Shown here: positions 43,707-55,474 of the stretch, in pieces
How the letters are laid out: every line of letters begins with the position of its first letter
Numbering within the stretch: the stretch's first letter is position 1
Translations under genes and position numbers: made by a program
Source of the DNA: Dryomyza anilis
Taxonomy: Eukaryota; Arthropoda; Insecta; Diptera; Dryomyzidae
Direction of reading: 5' to 3'
Assembly: GCA_951804985.1 (NCBI GenBank)
Contig: OX638132.1
Location: 24,094,617-24,158,616 of the forward strand
Length of the DNA: 64,000 nt
Notes under the pieces: generated by a model
Database searches by the model: none
Told to the model about the DNA's origin: nothing
Seen by the model: the letters and a program-made list of their open reading frames with translations, nothing else

Positions 43707-45867
43707 TTTTCATAATATATTTATTCGCATTTCAAGTGGATGCTGGGGATCTGAATGCCTATTACTGCATTTGCTTGAGGGTTATCCTTTAGTTACCACA
43801 TGTCTTACTATTTTGCATAAACTGCAAAATTCGAAAACCCACATTAAAATTTAAAGCATTATTTTGGTACTTTTAACAAACACTCTGAAAGACGGACACA
43901 CGCATATACAACACATAGCTAAAGAATACATGCCCTGATTGGTATATTTGATAAATGTGTGCGCCAAAAGGATTGATGACCCCAAGTCATTTGAATAATA
44001 TTAAATTTTTTAGCCATTCACTTAGGGTCAGATATCTATCTTTGTTTAAATTTATATATATGCCTATTGCCTAAAGGCTTCCCTTCTTTGGTTACGTCGT
44101 AAAATCGACTATAGAAAACTTAGCAATTACGCATTAAATCAGAGTTTATCATAAATAATATTTGCATAATTTAAGACTTCTTTTTTTAAATTTTTATTTT
44201 GCAAAATTATTGCGCTTAGTTTAACTAGTGGCCATACAGTGTGGATTAACAAAAAAGGATTTTCACTTTTATTTGTTTATTTTTGTGTATATAATAAAGA
44301 TTACTACTGCATATTTATAGGTAGTTACGAGAACTGTTAAAGGAATATAATATGTGTATTTATTTACATAGATTTAAATATTTGTGTTGTTTATCTGTGA
44401 CATATTTACTTTTATTGCATATTAAAATCAGAGCAGAATTTCTACATCGAGCAGTGTGTTTTTTTGTGGGAGATTTAAATCCTTTAAAAATCTTTAATCA
44501 GCTTCCTATTTGTGTTATCTGTTGGATTACCGCGACCTCTTCTAAATGTTGTGGTACATCTAGAATATATTGCGATTTCTTCGTGCATTACTTAGTGTTT
44601 TCTATAGTATTAGCGTTCATTTAGTCACTTCCGCGTTAGTCGGGACTATGCTTCGCTGGCTTCTATTTGATTAACTTTTGAATATTTATTTGTTGGGAAT
44701 TTGCGCTTGAGGTGGCGGTGAATGTGCATTCCGTAAGGGGCAATAAGTTCAACTGAGGTTACCCTTAAGTCGGGAACTAAATCACGCACATACGCAGAAT
44801 TTTTAAGAGTTTGTGGCGTATAAATAAGTAAAACATTTTCATTGATCTCTCTTTTTAACATTTACAATATGAATAATGACACTACCTTGCGATAAAACTC
44901 TATTGACCAAAAAAAGTATTATAATATAGACAGATATAAATATAGACAGATAAAAAATAAATCAATTGTTTTTATATTTGCACTCAGAAAAAAATGTCCA
45001 TAACATCACATTAAAAATAAAACATGCGTAAAATACACGAAAACGTTAGTGTATTAGACGAAAATATTCGTGAAAATTATCCACGAAAAATTCGTATATA
45101 GTACGATATAATATTCATAACGAAATATAATGTTCATAACGACGAAATATATTTATGTTTAAATTCGTATATTTTACAATAATAATTTGTGAAAATAATC
45201 CACGAATTAATTCCTACATCTGATGAATTTTAAACTAACATACCGTGTGTCTCTCTCTTTCTCATACTCTCACATATAATTGTCCTCTTGTAATAAATGG
45301 AAATGTGTCGACATCGTGATGATCGACATATATTAACTAAAATCTCATGTTCTAAGTAACTGATATACTCAAGTGCTATAACAAATTAATCGACTAAGTA
45401 TTTCTCACAACATTTTTAAATTAGTTCACTAGTTTAAAAGTACTCGATAGCAGAACTTGAAAAAGTTTTTTTTTTCAACAAAAATGCATTAAAAAATAGC
45501 AAAAAAGTTAGAAGACACACAGTTTGTAATATTTCAAAATTAGTTCACTCTTTTGAAGAAATTGAGCTAAAAGATGTACGAATTCGAATTTCGGTATTAA
45601 ATATTAATAATTTTGATTCGTTGTTGGCTCGTATGTCCTTTCATCATGAAATGGCAAACCTTACTGAAGAGAAATGTCAAAAGAGCGGCAAGAAATATGG
45701 CGTCGTTTGCTGTCCCTGCCGCTCTACTTTTGTGGCGTATCTGTTGAAAAACACTTGAAAAACTTTTGTAGCGCTCTTATTGAAAAACCCTTTATTAAGG
45801 ACAAAAATATATGGGTGTTATTGCAGGGTAAAAAATGTATATAAAAGTATTATAATTGTGTGCAAAT
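43707..45867. other. Probable unique host DNA with unassigned small ORFs
   Basis: No recognised gene. 44646-44861 (minus, 71 codons, MLKREINENVLLIYTPQTLK start) has ordinary protein-like composition in AT-rich surroundings, but no domain or neighbour supports it. A 9-bp perfect stem AGAGCGGCA/TGCCGCTCT lies at 45675-45726. 44982 (CACTCAGAAAAAAATGTCCA) resembles 2718 and may be a MITE end. 45020-45240 repeats CCACGAA and ATTCGTATA words. Confidence 0.3.
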
Positions 45868-45943
45868 GGAAACGCCTCCTAAGAGACGCTAAAACGTACT
45901 GACATACAAAATATAACTTCTAACTCATGGGTATAGGGTATAA
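45868..45943 (-). repeat. Family B head fragment
   Basis: Complement of a diverged family B head: CCTATACCCATGAGTTAGAA, then the GGAGGCGTTTCC block. Confidence 0.55.
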
Positions 45944-46581
45944 AAACAAAAAATGAGAGTTTTTAGTTTACATATATTAATTTACATAATATTAATAATA
46001 ATTTACTATAATAATTTACAAAATATTAATGCATTCACGTGTTTTTTCTGTCCCCAAAATGTATCCGTAGATTTCTTTGATTTATACGCCATTTTCTTTT
46101 AAAAGATGTAGCATAATTTGAAATATAACAATTTGTGAATCATCACGCTGTTTAGATTTTTCCCAATTTTTTAAATGCATCTTTGATTCGAATTTTTGTT
46201 TAAAACAATTACATTTTTCGAGATCTTCTATTGAATTCTCTTGAACCAGTAACCTGATTACAAAATGTTGTGAAAAGTAATTGCTGGATTTTTAATTCCC
46301 TTATATTTGGTATAACACTTAACCATATGAAATTTAGAACGCGAAATATTTGCCAATATATGTGGCCACCTCTTTGAAAGCTCGGTTAAAAAGTTAAAAA
46401 TACCGATATCTCGTAAATATGTAGATTGTACATTTTTTAGTTAATATATTCGAATTAGTAGGTCATTCTGCATAATACAAAATAGTTTTATTTAATTCGC
46501 AAAGTTTTGTACCTCAATTTTTTGTAAAGTACTATTGATGTATGCCCGTAATTTTAACGAGTAGATATCTATTAGTGTGTG
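45944..46581. other. AT-rich stretch without recognised features
   Basis: No gene or repeat boundary seen; short AT-driven ORFs only. Confidence 0.4.
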
Positions 46582-46803
46582 TACACCCAGAAAAAAATTC
46601 CCTCAAATCCCATTAAAATTGGTCAATAGGACAATTATTGATTTAATAGTATACAAAAAATAAATCTTTTCATATAAACTGAATGGCAATGTCATGGTAT
46701 TTTCTAGTATTTAATGGTATTTTCCGATTAAAATAATAATTTATCCTATTGACTATTTTTAATAGTAAAAAACTATTATTTATATAGTATTTTTTTCTGG
46801 GTA
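46582..46803. mobile_element. Short MITE, CCCAGAAAAAAA ends, TA target
   Basis: TA then CACCCAGAAAAAAATTCC on the left; AGTATTTTTTTCTGGG then TA on the right. The 218-bp interior is AT-rich (CATTAAAATTGGTCAATAGG, AATAGTATACAAAAAATAAA). Related sequence is at 2717-2935 and, interrupted, around 47760 and 48075-48180. Confidence 0.78.
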
Positions 46804-47443
46804 TATCCATTTTGTATCTTTACCTTCTAGGTATATTTTGTTAGGTAATTTTAACTGATATTTTACCTACGTGTTCCTACTCAAGGGATTCTTCCTAAAA
46901 TATGGCATCATTTGTATTTGACTTTTTTATATTTTTAAATAATTTGTTTTAAAATTAACTTTAAAATTTAAAAAATCAATAAATGCAGCAATATTTTTAA
47001 GGCAGATGAAAAAATTGCCGTTTTCAGCAAAAGTGTGATATGAAGGGCAGGTATTATTGCAAAAATGAACTGCGACTTACAAATTTTGCGAAACTTCCAA
47101 ATTTTTAGCACCATTGGAACTTAAGCAATTGTTTTCGAAATACCGTCGAGCAAAGCCCTTGAAATCTTCTCAATTTTTCAAAATTGAGCCAAATATGAAT
47201 ACACACCGAATTTTTGTGTTAAAATATCTTTTTGAAAAGAAATTTTTCAGATTTTTTGACACCTAAAAATCTAAAATTAATTTGACATTTTGTTTGAATT
47301 TTATTTACCTAATAGATAACAATTGGAAATCGACCGTGTAAGATACACGACAAATGTCCGAGTAGGTTTGGTTGAAATTGCGCAATTTTATTTACACATA
47401 AGATATCTAGTTGTTGAAGTAACGAGCATTAATAACAAGCTTG
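46804..47443. other. AT-rich stretch, probably unique
   Basis: No gene recognised. Apart from short AT-driven ORFs there is nothing to report. Confidence 0.35.
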
Positions 47444-47762
47444 TAGCCGCGGTAGCTTTGTGGTTAGTGCGTTGGACTGCGTGCCCAAAGATCCCCGGTT
47501 CAATCCTGGACTGGGGCTAACAACATCTTTTCATAGAAACATTTTTCTATACCGCGCTACCTCTCGTCAGTAAATGGCAAACCTATTTTAACCTATATTA
47601 CCATTGCCTATGAAAAGCTCTCACCCGCCGTTCGAATTCGGCAATAAACTGTAGGTCCCACCACTTTGAGTACAAGTATAACACGCACAGCACAAAAAGG
47701 TGAGAGAGCTCGGCCAAAGTTCTATACAGGAATGTAGCGCCAAACTATTATTATTATTATTT
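47444..47762 (+). mobile_element. tRNA-derived SINE, copy 4
   Basis: AGCCGCGGTAGCTTTGTGGT head with GTGCGTTGGACTGCGTGCCC, B-box GGTTCAATCCTGG (about 47498-47510), the same body as copy 1 and a tail of ATTATTATTATT. It is the best preserved after copy 1. The target duplication is not clear. Confidence 0.88.
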
Positions 47763-48180
47763 TAATAGTATACAAAATCAAATTTTTGTATAAGGATTAA
47801 TCGATAAATAAATTTATTTTTTATATAAATTTTTTTTTTTAATAATTAATCAATCAAAACTTTTGATTAATCAGAACATTGATAAATCAGCATTGTTAAA
47901 AATTAATCAACATTAAAAACAAATGTTTACTTTTGACAAAATGTTCAATTGTTATTGAATAAAATTAATTTTTAATTAATCAAAATTCCGATTAATCATG
48001 GTTTCTGATTAAACGAATAATAAATTATTCAGTATTGTGAATAATCAATATTTTGATTAATCACACAGCCCTAGTATTGTGTAGTATTTAATGGTATTTA
48101 CCGATTAAAAAAATAATTTAATTTTTTTACAAATTTTAATATAAAACTGTTATTTATATATTATTTATGAAAAATTATTT
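47763..48180. repeat. Interleaved short MITE relics, one hAT-like
   Basis: TTAATAGTATACAAAATC at the left and AGTATTTAATGGTATTTACC at 48083 are both found inside the MITE at 46584, so they flank an insertion. That insertion is full of GATTAATC words and ends TGATTAATCACACAGCCCTAG (about 48054-48074). Read inward that is CTAGGGCTGTGTGATTAATC, the style of hAT termini. Its left end is unclear. Confidence 0.5.
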
Positions 48181-49100
48181 TAAATATGCTAAAAAAAACC
48201 GTGATTTAACAAAATATTGTACCCAACAATAAAGACGGATACATGACATAGCCTACTAGGATATAACTTAATTTTGTGATGCCACTTTGTGGATAATTTT
48301 TAGTGTACTATTACTATATGGTGGTTATTTTTAATTGGATCATATTAACAATGTGCAAAAAGCATAATTAATGGTTCGTCTATATGGAGAATCGTTTATG
48401 GAATTGATTGTCCAAATAGATTGTAACATCGTAAGTATAATTTAAAATATGGCTAAGTGTTCAACTAAAAATTCTAAATTAGCAATTATATTATTTTTAT
48501 GAATTACAGAAATTTGTTATCAACTTGAAATATTTTGAACCACTTAACTTTTAGATAACTCTAAAGAATTTTCAATCCAATTAAAAATAACTTCACAAAG
48601 AATCTGGCACTTGTAACTAAGCACTTAAAGGCTTTTCGTAGACTCCGTTAACGTATCATCAGCCATTTAAATCACTTTCAGCTGCGACGAATTCCCATAA
48701 ATTTGCACAATAACTTTTGTTCATTAACTTTGACAGCTGAACTGACGCTCTGACTTCACTGTTTGTATTATACCCACCTCTGAACCTCTGTCGACGATGT
48801 CTGACAAATTATCTGCTTGATGACTGTGGAGAACCCTAACAACTGACGCCGATGCGGCTCACATTAACATAAAACCTTTTTGAGGTGATTTGTGTCTGAG
48901 TTTCCATCCAGCAATTCATCAACAAAACGAATGATTGTCTATGAACGCAAAAATAGAACACAAATTACGCACAAAGTTGAAAATTTGAAATGAATCCAAA
49001 ACAATTGTCTCAATCATACTTTGAGTATAAAAATTAAATATACAAAAAGACAATAGAAATACAGAAAATCTCTTGACTTGCTTCGAATATATTTGTGTGT
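48181..49100. other. Probable unique host DNA
   Basis: No gene recognised. 48640-48900 is less AT-rich (GACTCCGTTAACGTATCATC, AACCTCTGTCGACGATGTCT) and is a candidate for conserved non-coding DNA. Only short ORFs. Confidence 0.35.
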
Positions 49101-49109
49101 TGTAATATT

Positions 49110-49500
49110 TTGGACGCACTTGATATACAAAAGCAAAAACACAAACTAAAAAAGACAAACACAAATACAAACGTAAAAGCACAAAACACAAAACAACTGT
49201 AAACTAAAAAAAAAATCCAAAAAAAAAGCACAAAATAAACGCAAAACAAAATGAGAATCGCAAAAAATATTAAAAAACTAAAACGCACAAAAAGCAGACA
49301 ATCCACAAATATTAAAGCAAAAACTAAAAGTCAATTTCAAAAACAAAATAAAAAGCAAAAACAGAAGTAACCAAACAAAAAACAAATGCAAAAAAAAACA
49401 AAAATCAAAATCAAAAGAATAGCAAAAAGAAAAAAAACGAGACAAACAAAAATGAACATAAACGCTTAAAAAATTGGGTTAAAAAAACAAAAAAAAATGA
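49110..49500 (+). repeat. A-rich low-complexity tract, Helitron-like
   Basis: Repeated CAAAAACACAAA and AAAAGCAAAAAC words, the complement of 24060-24710 and the same as the A-rich part of the Helitrons. No TC or CTRR end was found. 49522-49590 repeats the fold-back relic edge at 2343. Confidence 0.5.
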
Positions 49501-49590
49501 AAACCCCCGTTGCGCATCCATATGATGAATCTGGTAGTTGGTAAAAAATTCATAATATTTATGATCATCATATTGAATAATTTTATTTCT

Positions 49591-51261
49591 GGTTTGGTAT
49601 GCTGCTTTTCAATAGGAATTTTCTTAAATGCATTAGAATTTGTGGCTGCTACTGTTCAAATTGAACATACAATTCAAAAACATACATAATATATGTGGCA
49701 GTGGTTTTCTTTGTTGAGTTATGTAATGCAAACACAAAAACATAATATCATTTTGCATAAAATAAAATAATAATTATGTGCTGTTGTTATCACAAATATA
49801 ATATTAATTAGCATTAATTGTACTTCCTGTTTTGCTGTTAATGCTAATAGTAGTTTATGCATTTGTTTAAAATTGCATTGTATTCTTGCGTGTAAAACAC
49901 ATAAACAATAAAAATACATATTACACCACAAAATACTGTTGTCGGCACAAAATATAAATTTTAATTTACCACATACATATATCATAGCCTTTTTACGGAA
50001 GTGAAGTAAATTATATTTAAAAATTCAAATTGTATTTCCGCAACGTGTAAATTGCAGTGTGTGCGTATAATTTATAATTTTGGTTTGGTTTTTTTTTTTG
50101 TGTGTGTCATGTAATTATTAAAAGTTTGATTTATGCAGTTCGAAAAACATATAATAAGTAAATGGTGTGGGCTGCTATTTTTAGATTCTCGTAAATTATG
50201 TCATCGTTTGTGATTCTTGAAGATACAGACTACTAATACAAATACTTATGATGTTACATGTCGAACTGGTCTATTATTTGCACGTGCCTAAAAAATTAAA
50301 ATATCAGCCATTAACATTTATAACCTTGCAATTCAAATTTGTTGGTATTTTAAATTAATATTTTGGGCATATTTACGGCATTCACCCCTATTTATAGATG
50401 ATTTTGGGAAGCATATATCAGATTGCAAATTTTTGTGGAATTTAATGACAGATTTACAGAGTATTCTGAGAATATGCTAAAAATAGGCAGCGTTTAGTAT
50501 TATTTTATTTTTTTTTAATTTTTGTATTTATACTTTTAAAATTAAAGCATTTTTCGTCTCTCTTTCGTTAGATATTTTATTTATATTATTATATTATATT
50601 CCGTATTAGATCCGTACGATGTGTCGAAAAAAAAAATGTCGAAACCTAAAAATGTCGGAATTTTTAAAGCCCTATAATGCCGAAACTATTTTTGTCCGAA
50701 AAATTTGTAGAAAAATATTTTAAAACTAGAAAATGTCGAAAAAAACTTTGAAATAAATATGCACACTTTTTTTATAGGAGCAAAAAATCTCGAAAATTAA
50801 AATTTCGAAAAATCAAAATGTTGTTTGAGTCTTTCCACACCATCGAGTTGGTGTTGCAACTTCCCTTCTGCGATATCAGTGGAATTTTGGGTTTCAATAC
50901 ATGCATTGGCAATTTTTATATTTTTCCAGATATACTGTTGGTTCAATGATATAAAGATCACTTTTGTATGGTGGTTCATATGCAGCATCTCTTAATGCTA
51001 TTATCTCCATTAAGGTCTTATTTTAAAAATTATAAATCAATCTTTTGAAAAATTAAATTTACTGTAACGAACCCGGTTTCCGGTCTATAGCCAGGGCACG
51101 CTCAACGGGCTCCAGGTATTCATATCCGTTACAAAATTTATATTTTGCAGGGATCGCCGAGGGTTTTAAAATAAAATGGGACGCGGTTTAATTTTGTGTT
51201 TTATATAAATTCATTAATTATTTTAATTCATTGATTTTATTTAAATATAAAATTCATATCA
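49591..51261. other. Gene-free stretch with a GTCGAAA-rich repeat relic
   Basis: 50608-50830 carries CGTACGATGTGTCGAAAAA, then repeated AATGTCGAAA/ATGCCGAAA words. The complement of this pattern is at 55250-55430 (ending TTTCGACTTATCGTACC), so the two are opposite-facing relics of one family. The rest is AT-rich with no gene. Confidence 0.45.
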
Positions 51262-51283
51262 TCCTATTAATATAATAAATCTG

Positions 51284-51376
51284 TTTGTTCGTTTGTACGT
51301 TTGTACGTTTGTACGTTTGTACGTTTGTACGTTTGTACGTTTGTACGTTTGTACGTTTGTACGTTTGTACGTTTGT
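51284..51376 (+). repeat. 8-bp microsatellite (GTTTGTAC)n
   Basis: About 11 perfect units of GTTTGTAC/GTACGTTT just inside the Helitron 5' end; copy 1 (11655-11680) has only one or two units here. Confidence 0.95.
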
Positions 51377-51377
51377 T

Positions 51378-52490
51378 CCGCTTCTTCGTCTGAACGGCTG
51401 ATCCGATTTCCATGAAATTTTTACCACAGATGCGGTATGGTCTGGAAGGAATGATAGGCTATATATGGGCGGGATTGGACAAAGAGGCGTGGCACCTCCC
51501 ATACAACCTAAACTTTCAATGCGATATAACTCGGCACTTTCACCACCTACGAACATGAAACAAAAAACTCAAATACAAAAAAAAAATAAAAACAAAAAAG
51601 CAAAAGCACAAAACAAAACAAAAGCAAAAATACAAAAACAAAAGCAATCACGTTTGTTCCGCTTCTCCGTCTAAACGGCTGATCCGATTGTCTTGAAATT
51701 TTTACCACAGATGCAGTATGGTCTGGAAGGAATGATAGGCTATATATGGGCGGGATTGGACAAAGAGGCGTGGCACCTCCCATACAACCTAAACTTTCAA
51801 TGCGATATAACTCGGCACTTTCACCACCTACGAACATGAAACAAAAAACTCAAATACAAAAAAAAAATTAAAAACAAAAAAGCAAAAGCACAAAACAAAA
51901 CAAAAGCAAAAATACAAAAACAAAAGCAATCACGTTTGTTCCGCTTCTCCGTCTAAACGGCTGATCCGATTTTCTTGAAATTTTTACCACAGATGCGGTA
52001 TGGTCTGGAAGGAATGATAGGCTATATATGGGCGGGATTGGACAAAGAGGCGTGGCACCTCCCATGCAACCTAAACACGATATAACTCGGCACTTTCACC
52101 AGCTACGAACATGAAACCAAAAACTCAAATACAAAAAAAAAATTAAAAGGAAAAAAGCAAAAGCACAAAACAAAACAAAAGCAAAAATACAAAAACAAAA
52201 GCAATCACTTTTGTTCCGCTTCTCCGTCTAAACGGCTGATCCGATTGTCTTGAAATTTTTACCACAGATGCAGTATGGTCTGGAAGGAATGATAGGCTAT
52301 ATATGGGCGGGATTGGACAAAGAGGCGTGGCACCTCCCATGCAACCTAAACACGATATAACTCGGCACTTCCACCAGCTACGAACATGAAACAAAAAACT
52401 CAAATACAAAAAAAAAATTTAAAAACAATAAAGCAAAAGCACAACACAAAACAAAAGCAAAAATACAAAAACAAAACCAATCACATAAAA
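51378..52490 (+). repeat. Tandem array of four units of about 280 bp inside the Helitron
   Basis: Each unit starts CCGCTTCTYCGTCTRAACGG (51378, 51659, 51941, 52216; spacing 281, 282, 275), passes through GATGCRGTATGGTCTGGAAG, GGCTATATATGGGCGGGATT and GGCACCTCCCATRCAACCTA, and ends in an AAAAGCAAAAGCACAAAAC tract. Units 2 and 4 share ATTGTCTTG and CAGTATGG variants, units 1 and 3 do not, suggesting two-unit duplication steps. Confidence 0.92.
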
Positions 52491-52534
52491 CCACAATCCA
52501 AACTAAATGAATACCAAAAAAATGAAAGAAAAAG

Positions 52535-53790
52535 AAAAACAAACTCACCACACTAAAACTAACCAAACTAAAACTCACCATACTAAAATTCACCCTTAAA
52601 TTTACCACATTAAAACCCACCACACTATAATTCACCACACTAAAACTCACCACACCAAAATTCACCACACTAAAACTCACCACACTAAAACTCACCACAC
52701 TAAAACTCACCACACAAAAACTCACCACACTAAAACTCACCACACAAAAACTCACCACACTAAAACTCACCACACTAAAACTCACTACACTTAAACTCAC
52801 CACACTAAAACTCACCACACTAAAACTCACCACACTAAAACTCACCACACTTAAACTCACCACACTAAAACTCACCACACTAAAACTCACCACACTAAAA
52901 TTTCACCACATTAAAACTCACCACACTAAAACTCACCACACTGAAACTCACCACACTAAAACTCACCACACTAAAACTCACCACACAAAATCTCACCACA
53001 CTAAAACTCACCACACTTAAACTCACCACACAAATATTTAACACACTAAAATTCACCACACCTAAACTCACCATAACAAAACTCTCCACACTAAAACTTA
53101 CCACACTAAAACTCACCACACAAAAACTCACCACACTAAAACTCACCACACTAAAACTAACCACACAAAAATTCAACACACTAAAATTCACCACACTTAA
53201 ACTCACCACACTAAAATTTCACCACACTAAAACTCACCACACTAAAACTCACTACACTAAAATTTCACCACATTAAAATTCACCACTTTTAAACTCACCA
53301 CATTAAAACTCACTACACTCAAATTTCGATACACTGAAACTCACCACACTAAAACTCACCGCACTAAAATTCACCACACTAAAACCCACCACACTATAAT
53401 TAACCACACTAAAACTCACCACCCTAAAATTCACTACACTAAAACTCACCACAATAAAATTCATCACATTAAAATTCATCACACTAAAACTCACCGCAAT
53501 TAAAATCACCACACTAAAACTCGCTACACTAAAACACGCCACAATAAAACACGCCACATTAAAATTCACCACACTAAAACCCACCACACTATAATTGACC
53601 ACACTAAAACTCACCACACTTAAAAACACCACACTTAAACTCACCACACTCAAATTCACCACACTGAAACTCACCACACTAAAACTCACCACACCAAAAC
53701 TAACCACAATTAAACTCACCACTCCAAAATTCACCACATCTAAACTCACCACACCGAAACTTACTACATTAAAACCCACCACACTAAAAC
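52535..53790 (+). repeat. 15-bp minisatellite CACCACACTAAAACT, about 84 units
   Basis: Longest of the four arrays, about 1.25 kb, with occasional single-base slips (for example TTTCACC units near 52899, 53218 and 53260) that change the reading phase. ORFs across it are artefacts of the 15-bp period. Confidence 0.95.
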
Positions 53791-53796
53791 TTCTAC

Positions 53797-53950
53797 TGGG
53801 AAAAACTCTACGGGGAAGAATTCTACGGGAAAGAATTCTACCGGGAACAATTCTACCGGCATGAATTCTACGTTGAGAATTCTACGGGAAAGCGTTCTAT
53901 GTGGATTTTCCGGGAAGATTTCTACTGGGAATAATTCTGCGGAGAAGCGC
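53797..53950 (+). repeat. Second 15-bp minisatellite (GGGAAGAATTCTACG type), about 10 units
   Basis: Units such as GGGGAAGAATTCTACG and GGGAACAATTCTACC follow the first array at once. The same array is at 13002-13062, 43372-43510 and, inverted, 61615-61740. Confidence 0.88.
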
Positions 53951-54153
53951 AATCTGAGAAAAAATTGTCTTTGAGAAAAGTTGTTTTGGCGGAGAATTAT
54001 TTGGTTACCACATTTATAAAACCAATAAAAAAATTTCAACAGCTAAGCACGAGCCCCTCATATAAAAAATAAAATGTTTTTTATATTAATAAAATTGCTC
54101 CATATCTTTGAATTCAGAAAATCTTGGCACGAGTCGTGCACGGGTCCAGCTAG

Positions 54154-55170
54154 TTGTGAATAAAAGAACAATCTTACATGCGGCTTCCTTCGTGCGTGAG
54201 AGCGGCTTGTATGCGAGAGAGAGTCTGTCTAGCTCATATCCAGAGCGTATACATACTTGGCGTCGTAAGTTACTCTTGGATCCACTTAGCGCTCGATGTA
54301 CGTAAGACAAACAAGAAAATGAGCCACTAAGCAGTTCCCCTAATGCTACCCCGGAACCCACTTAGCGCTTGCTTTACGTAAAACAAAGCACTAAGCGGTT
54401 GTTCCTATGCTACTGCAAAAAAAAAACCCACTTGGTCAAGTTAATAGTAGCGGTCGTCGTTCGTTTCGGTCGAAGCGTATGGTAAGTCGGTCGGCAGCAA
54501 ATGAGAACGATCTCTGTTGCGCGCTGGCTTTTATACGCGTTTCTTATCGCCACTGGAATCAGCTTCGCCGTGAATGTTGTTGTTTTGTTGCCTTCATCTT
54601 TGTAGCTTTGCTTCCAGTATTATTCTCGCTTCAGTTATTGGAAAATTAGCGGCCGACGTTGGTGACGCGTTATGCAGTTATTGTGCTATACCATTTTGCA
54701 TAAAAATGTATCGTCACATTACTAAACACGAAAATGTGGCCAATGATCATTATCCCTGTACTTCAAATTTCAAAATGTTTGTTGATTTATTATAAATGTT
54801 CGAGTCGAATTTCAAGAAGGTATTTTGATGACATAATATTTAGAAATGACGCCTTCAAATTTAATTCAAATTTTTTTAAAAAATTTTATAGTTTTAAATT
54901 AATATTTGCAGCTTCTGGTATGTTCTCACCTCAATTCTGAGTCCCGTTATAGTGGAAATATGAATTTACGTACGAATATGAATATTTAACTATCTAAGGA
55001 TCCATGCGGAATGGAATTCTGTTTCGTCGAATTCGTTGCGATGACCGAATTTTGCTACGACTGGACTTAGAATTTGGTGTCTGTGTTACGAATATGTTAA
55101 GTATTTTTTTAATTTTTTTTTATTTCACTTTTTTTTAAATTTTTTCTTACTAAAATATTTTTCTTACACA
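54154..55170. other. Candidate host promoter or first-exon region, no gene proven
   Basis: Least AT-rich non-repeat segment of the window (about 54160-54670). GAGAGAGAG at about 54215 is a GAGA-type tract. Two related blocks, CCACTTAGCGCTCGATGTAC (54278) and CCACTTAGCGCTTGCTTTAC (54358), form a roughly 80-bp tandem duplication. AGCGTATGGTAAGTCGG at about 54473-54489 contains an excellent 5' splice donor (ATG|GTAAGT). The ORFs 54407-54649 and 54574-54795 have no family I recognise. 54700-55170 turns AT-rich. Confidence 0.35.
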
Positions 55171-55435
55171 AAAAATATCAAATTTTTTCAACATTTTCAA
55201 TAATTTAATCGGTTAAAAATGTTTTCGTCATTTTAAATTTCAATATTTTTAATTTTCGACATTTTTAGTTTTCGACATTTTATTTTTCAACATTTTTCAT
55301 TTTGGACATTGTATTTTTCAACATTTTCGTAATTTTTAGGTTTCGGCATTTTTATTTTCTACAGTTTTGTCTTCTGTATTTCTAGTTTCGATATTTTAAA
55401 TTTCGACTTATCGTACCAAACCCTATTATATTTAC
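55171..55435 (-). repeat. GTCGAAA-rich repeat relic, inverse of 50608-50830
   Basis: Runs of TTTTTCAACATTTT and TTTCGACATTTT words, ending TTTCGACTTATCGTACC. Its complement, GGTACGATAAGTCGAAA, matches CGTACGATGTGTCGAAA at 50617. Confidence 0.5.
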
Positions 55436-55474
55436 ATATCATCTCAGCACACCTTTTCCGCTACTTCAAGAATT

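Larger units (their letters stand above)
51262..54153 (+). mobile_element. Non-autonomous Helitron-like element, copy 3 (complete ends)
   Basis: It lies between A (51261) and T (54154). The 5' end is TCCTATTAATATAATAAATC. The 3' end is a perfect 13-nt hairpin GCACGAGTCGTGC (54127-54139), then ACGGGTCCAG and CTAG (54150-54153). TC...CTRR ends, the subterminal hairpin and A|T insertion are the Helitron signature. The body holds an 8-bp array, four units of about 280 bp, an A-rich spacer, an 84-unit 15-bp array and a second 15-bp array. There is no Rep/helicase ORF, so it would move by a helper. Confidence 0.85.

Noticed and set aside
52535..53790. CRISPR-like regular repeats
   Set aside because: 15-bp direct tandem units with no spacers, in a eukaryotic transposon; not a CRISPR array.
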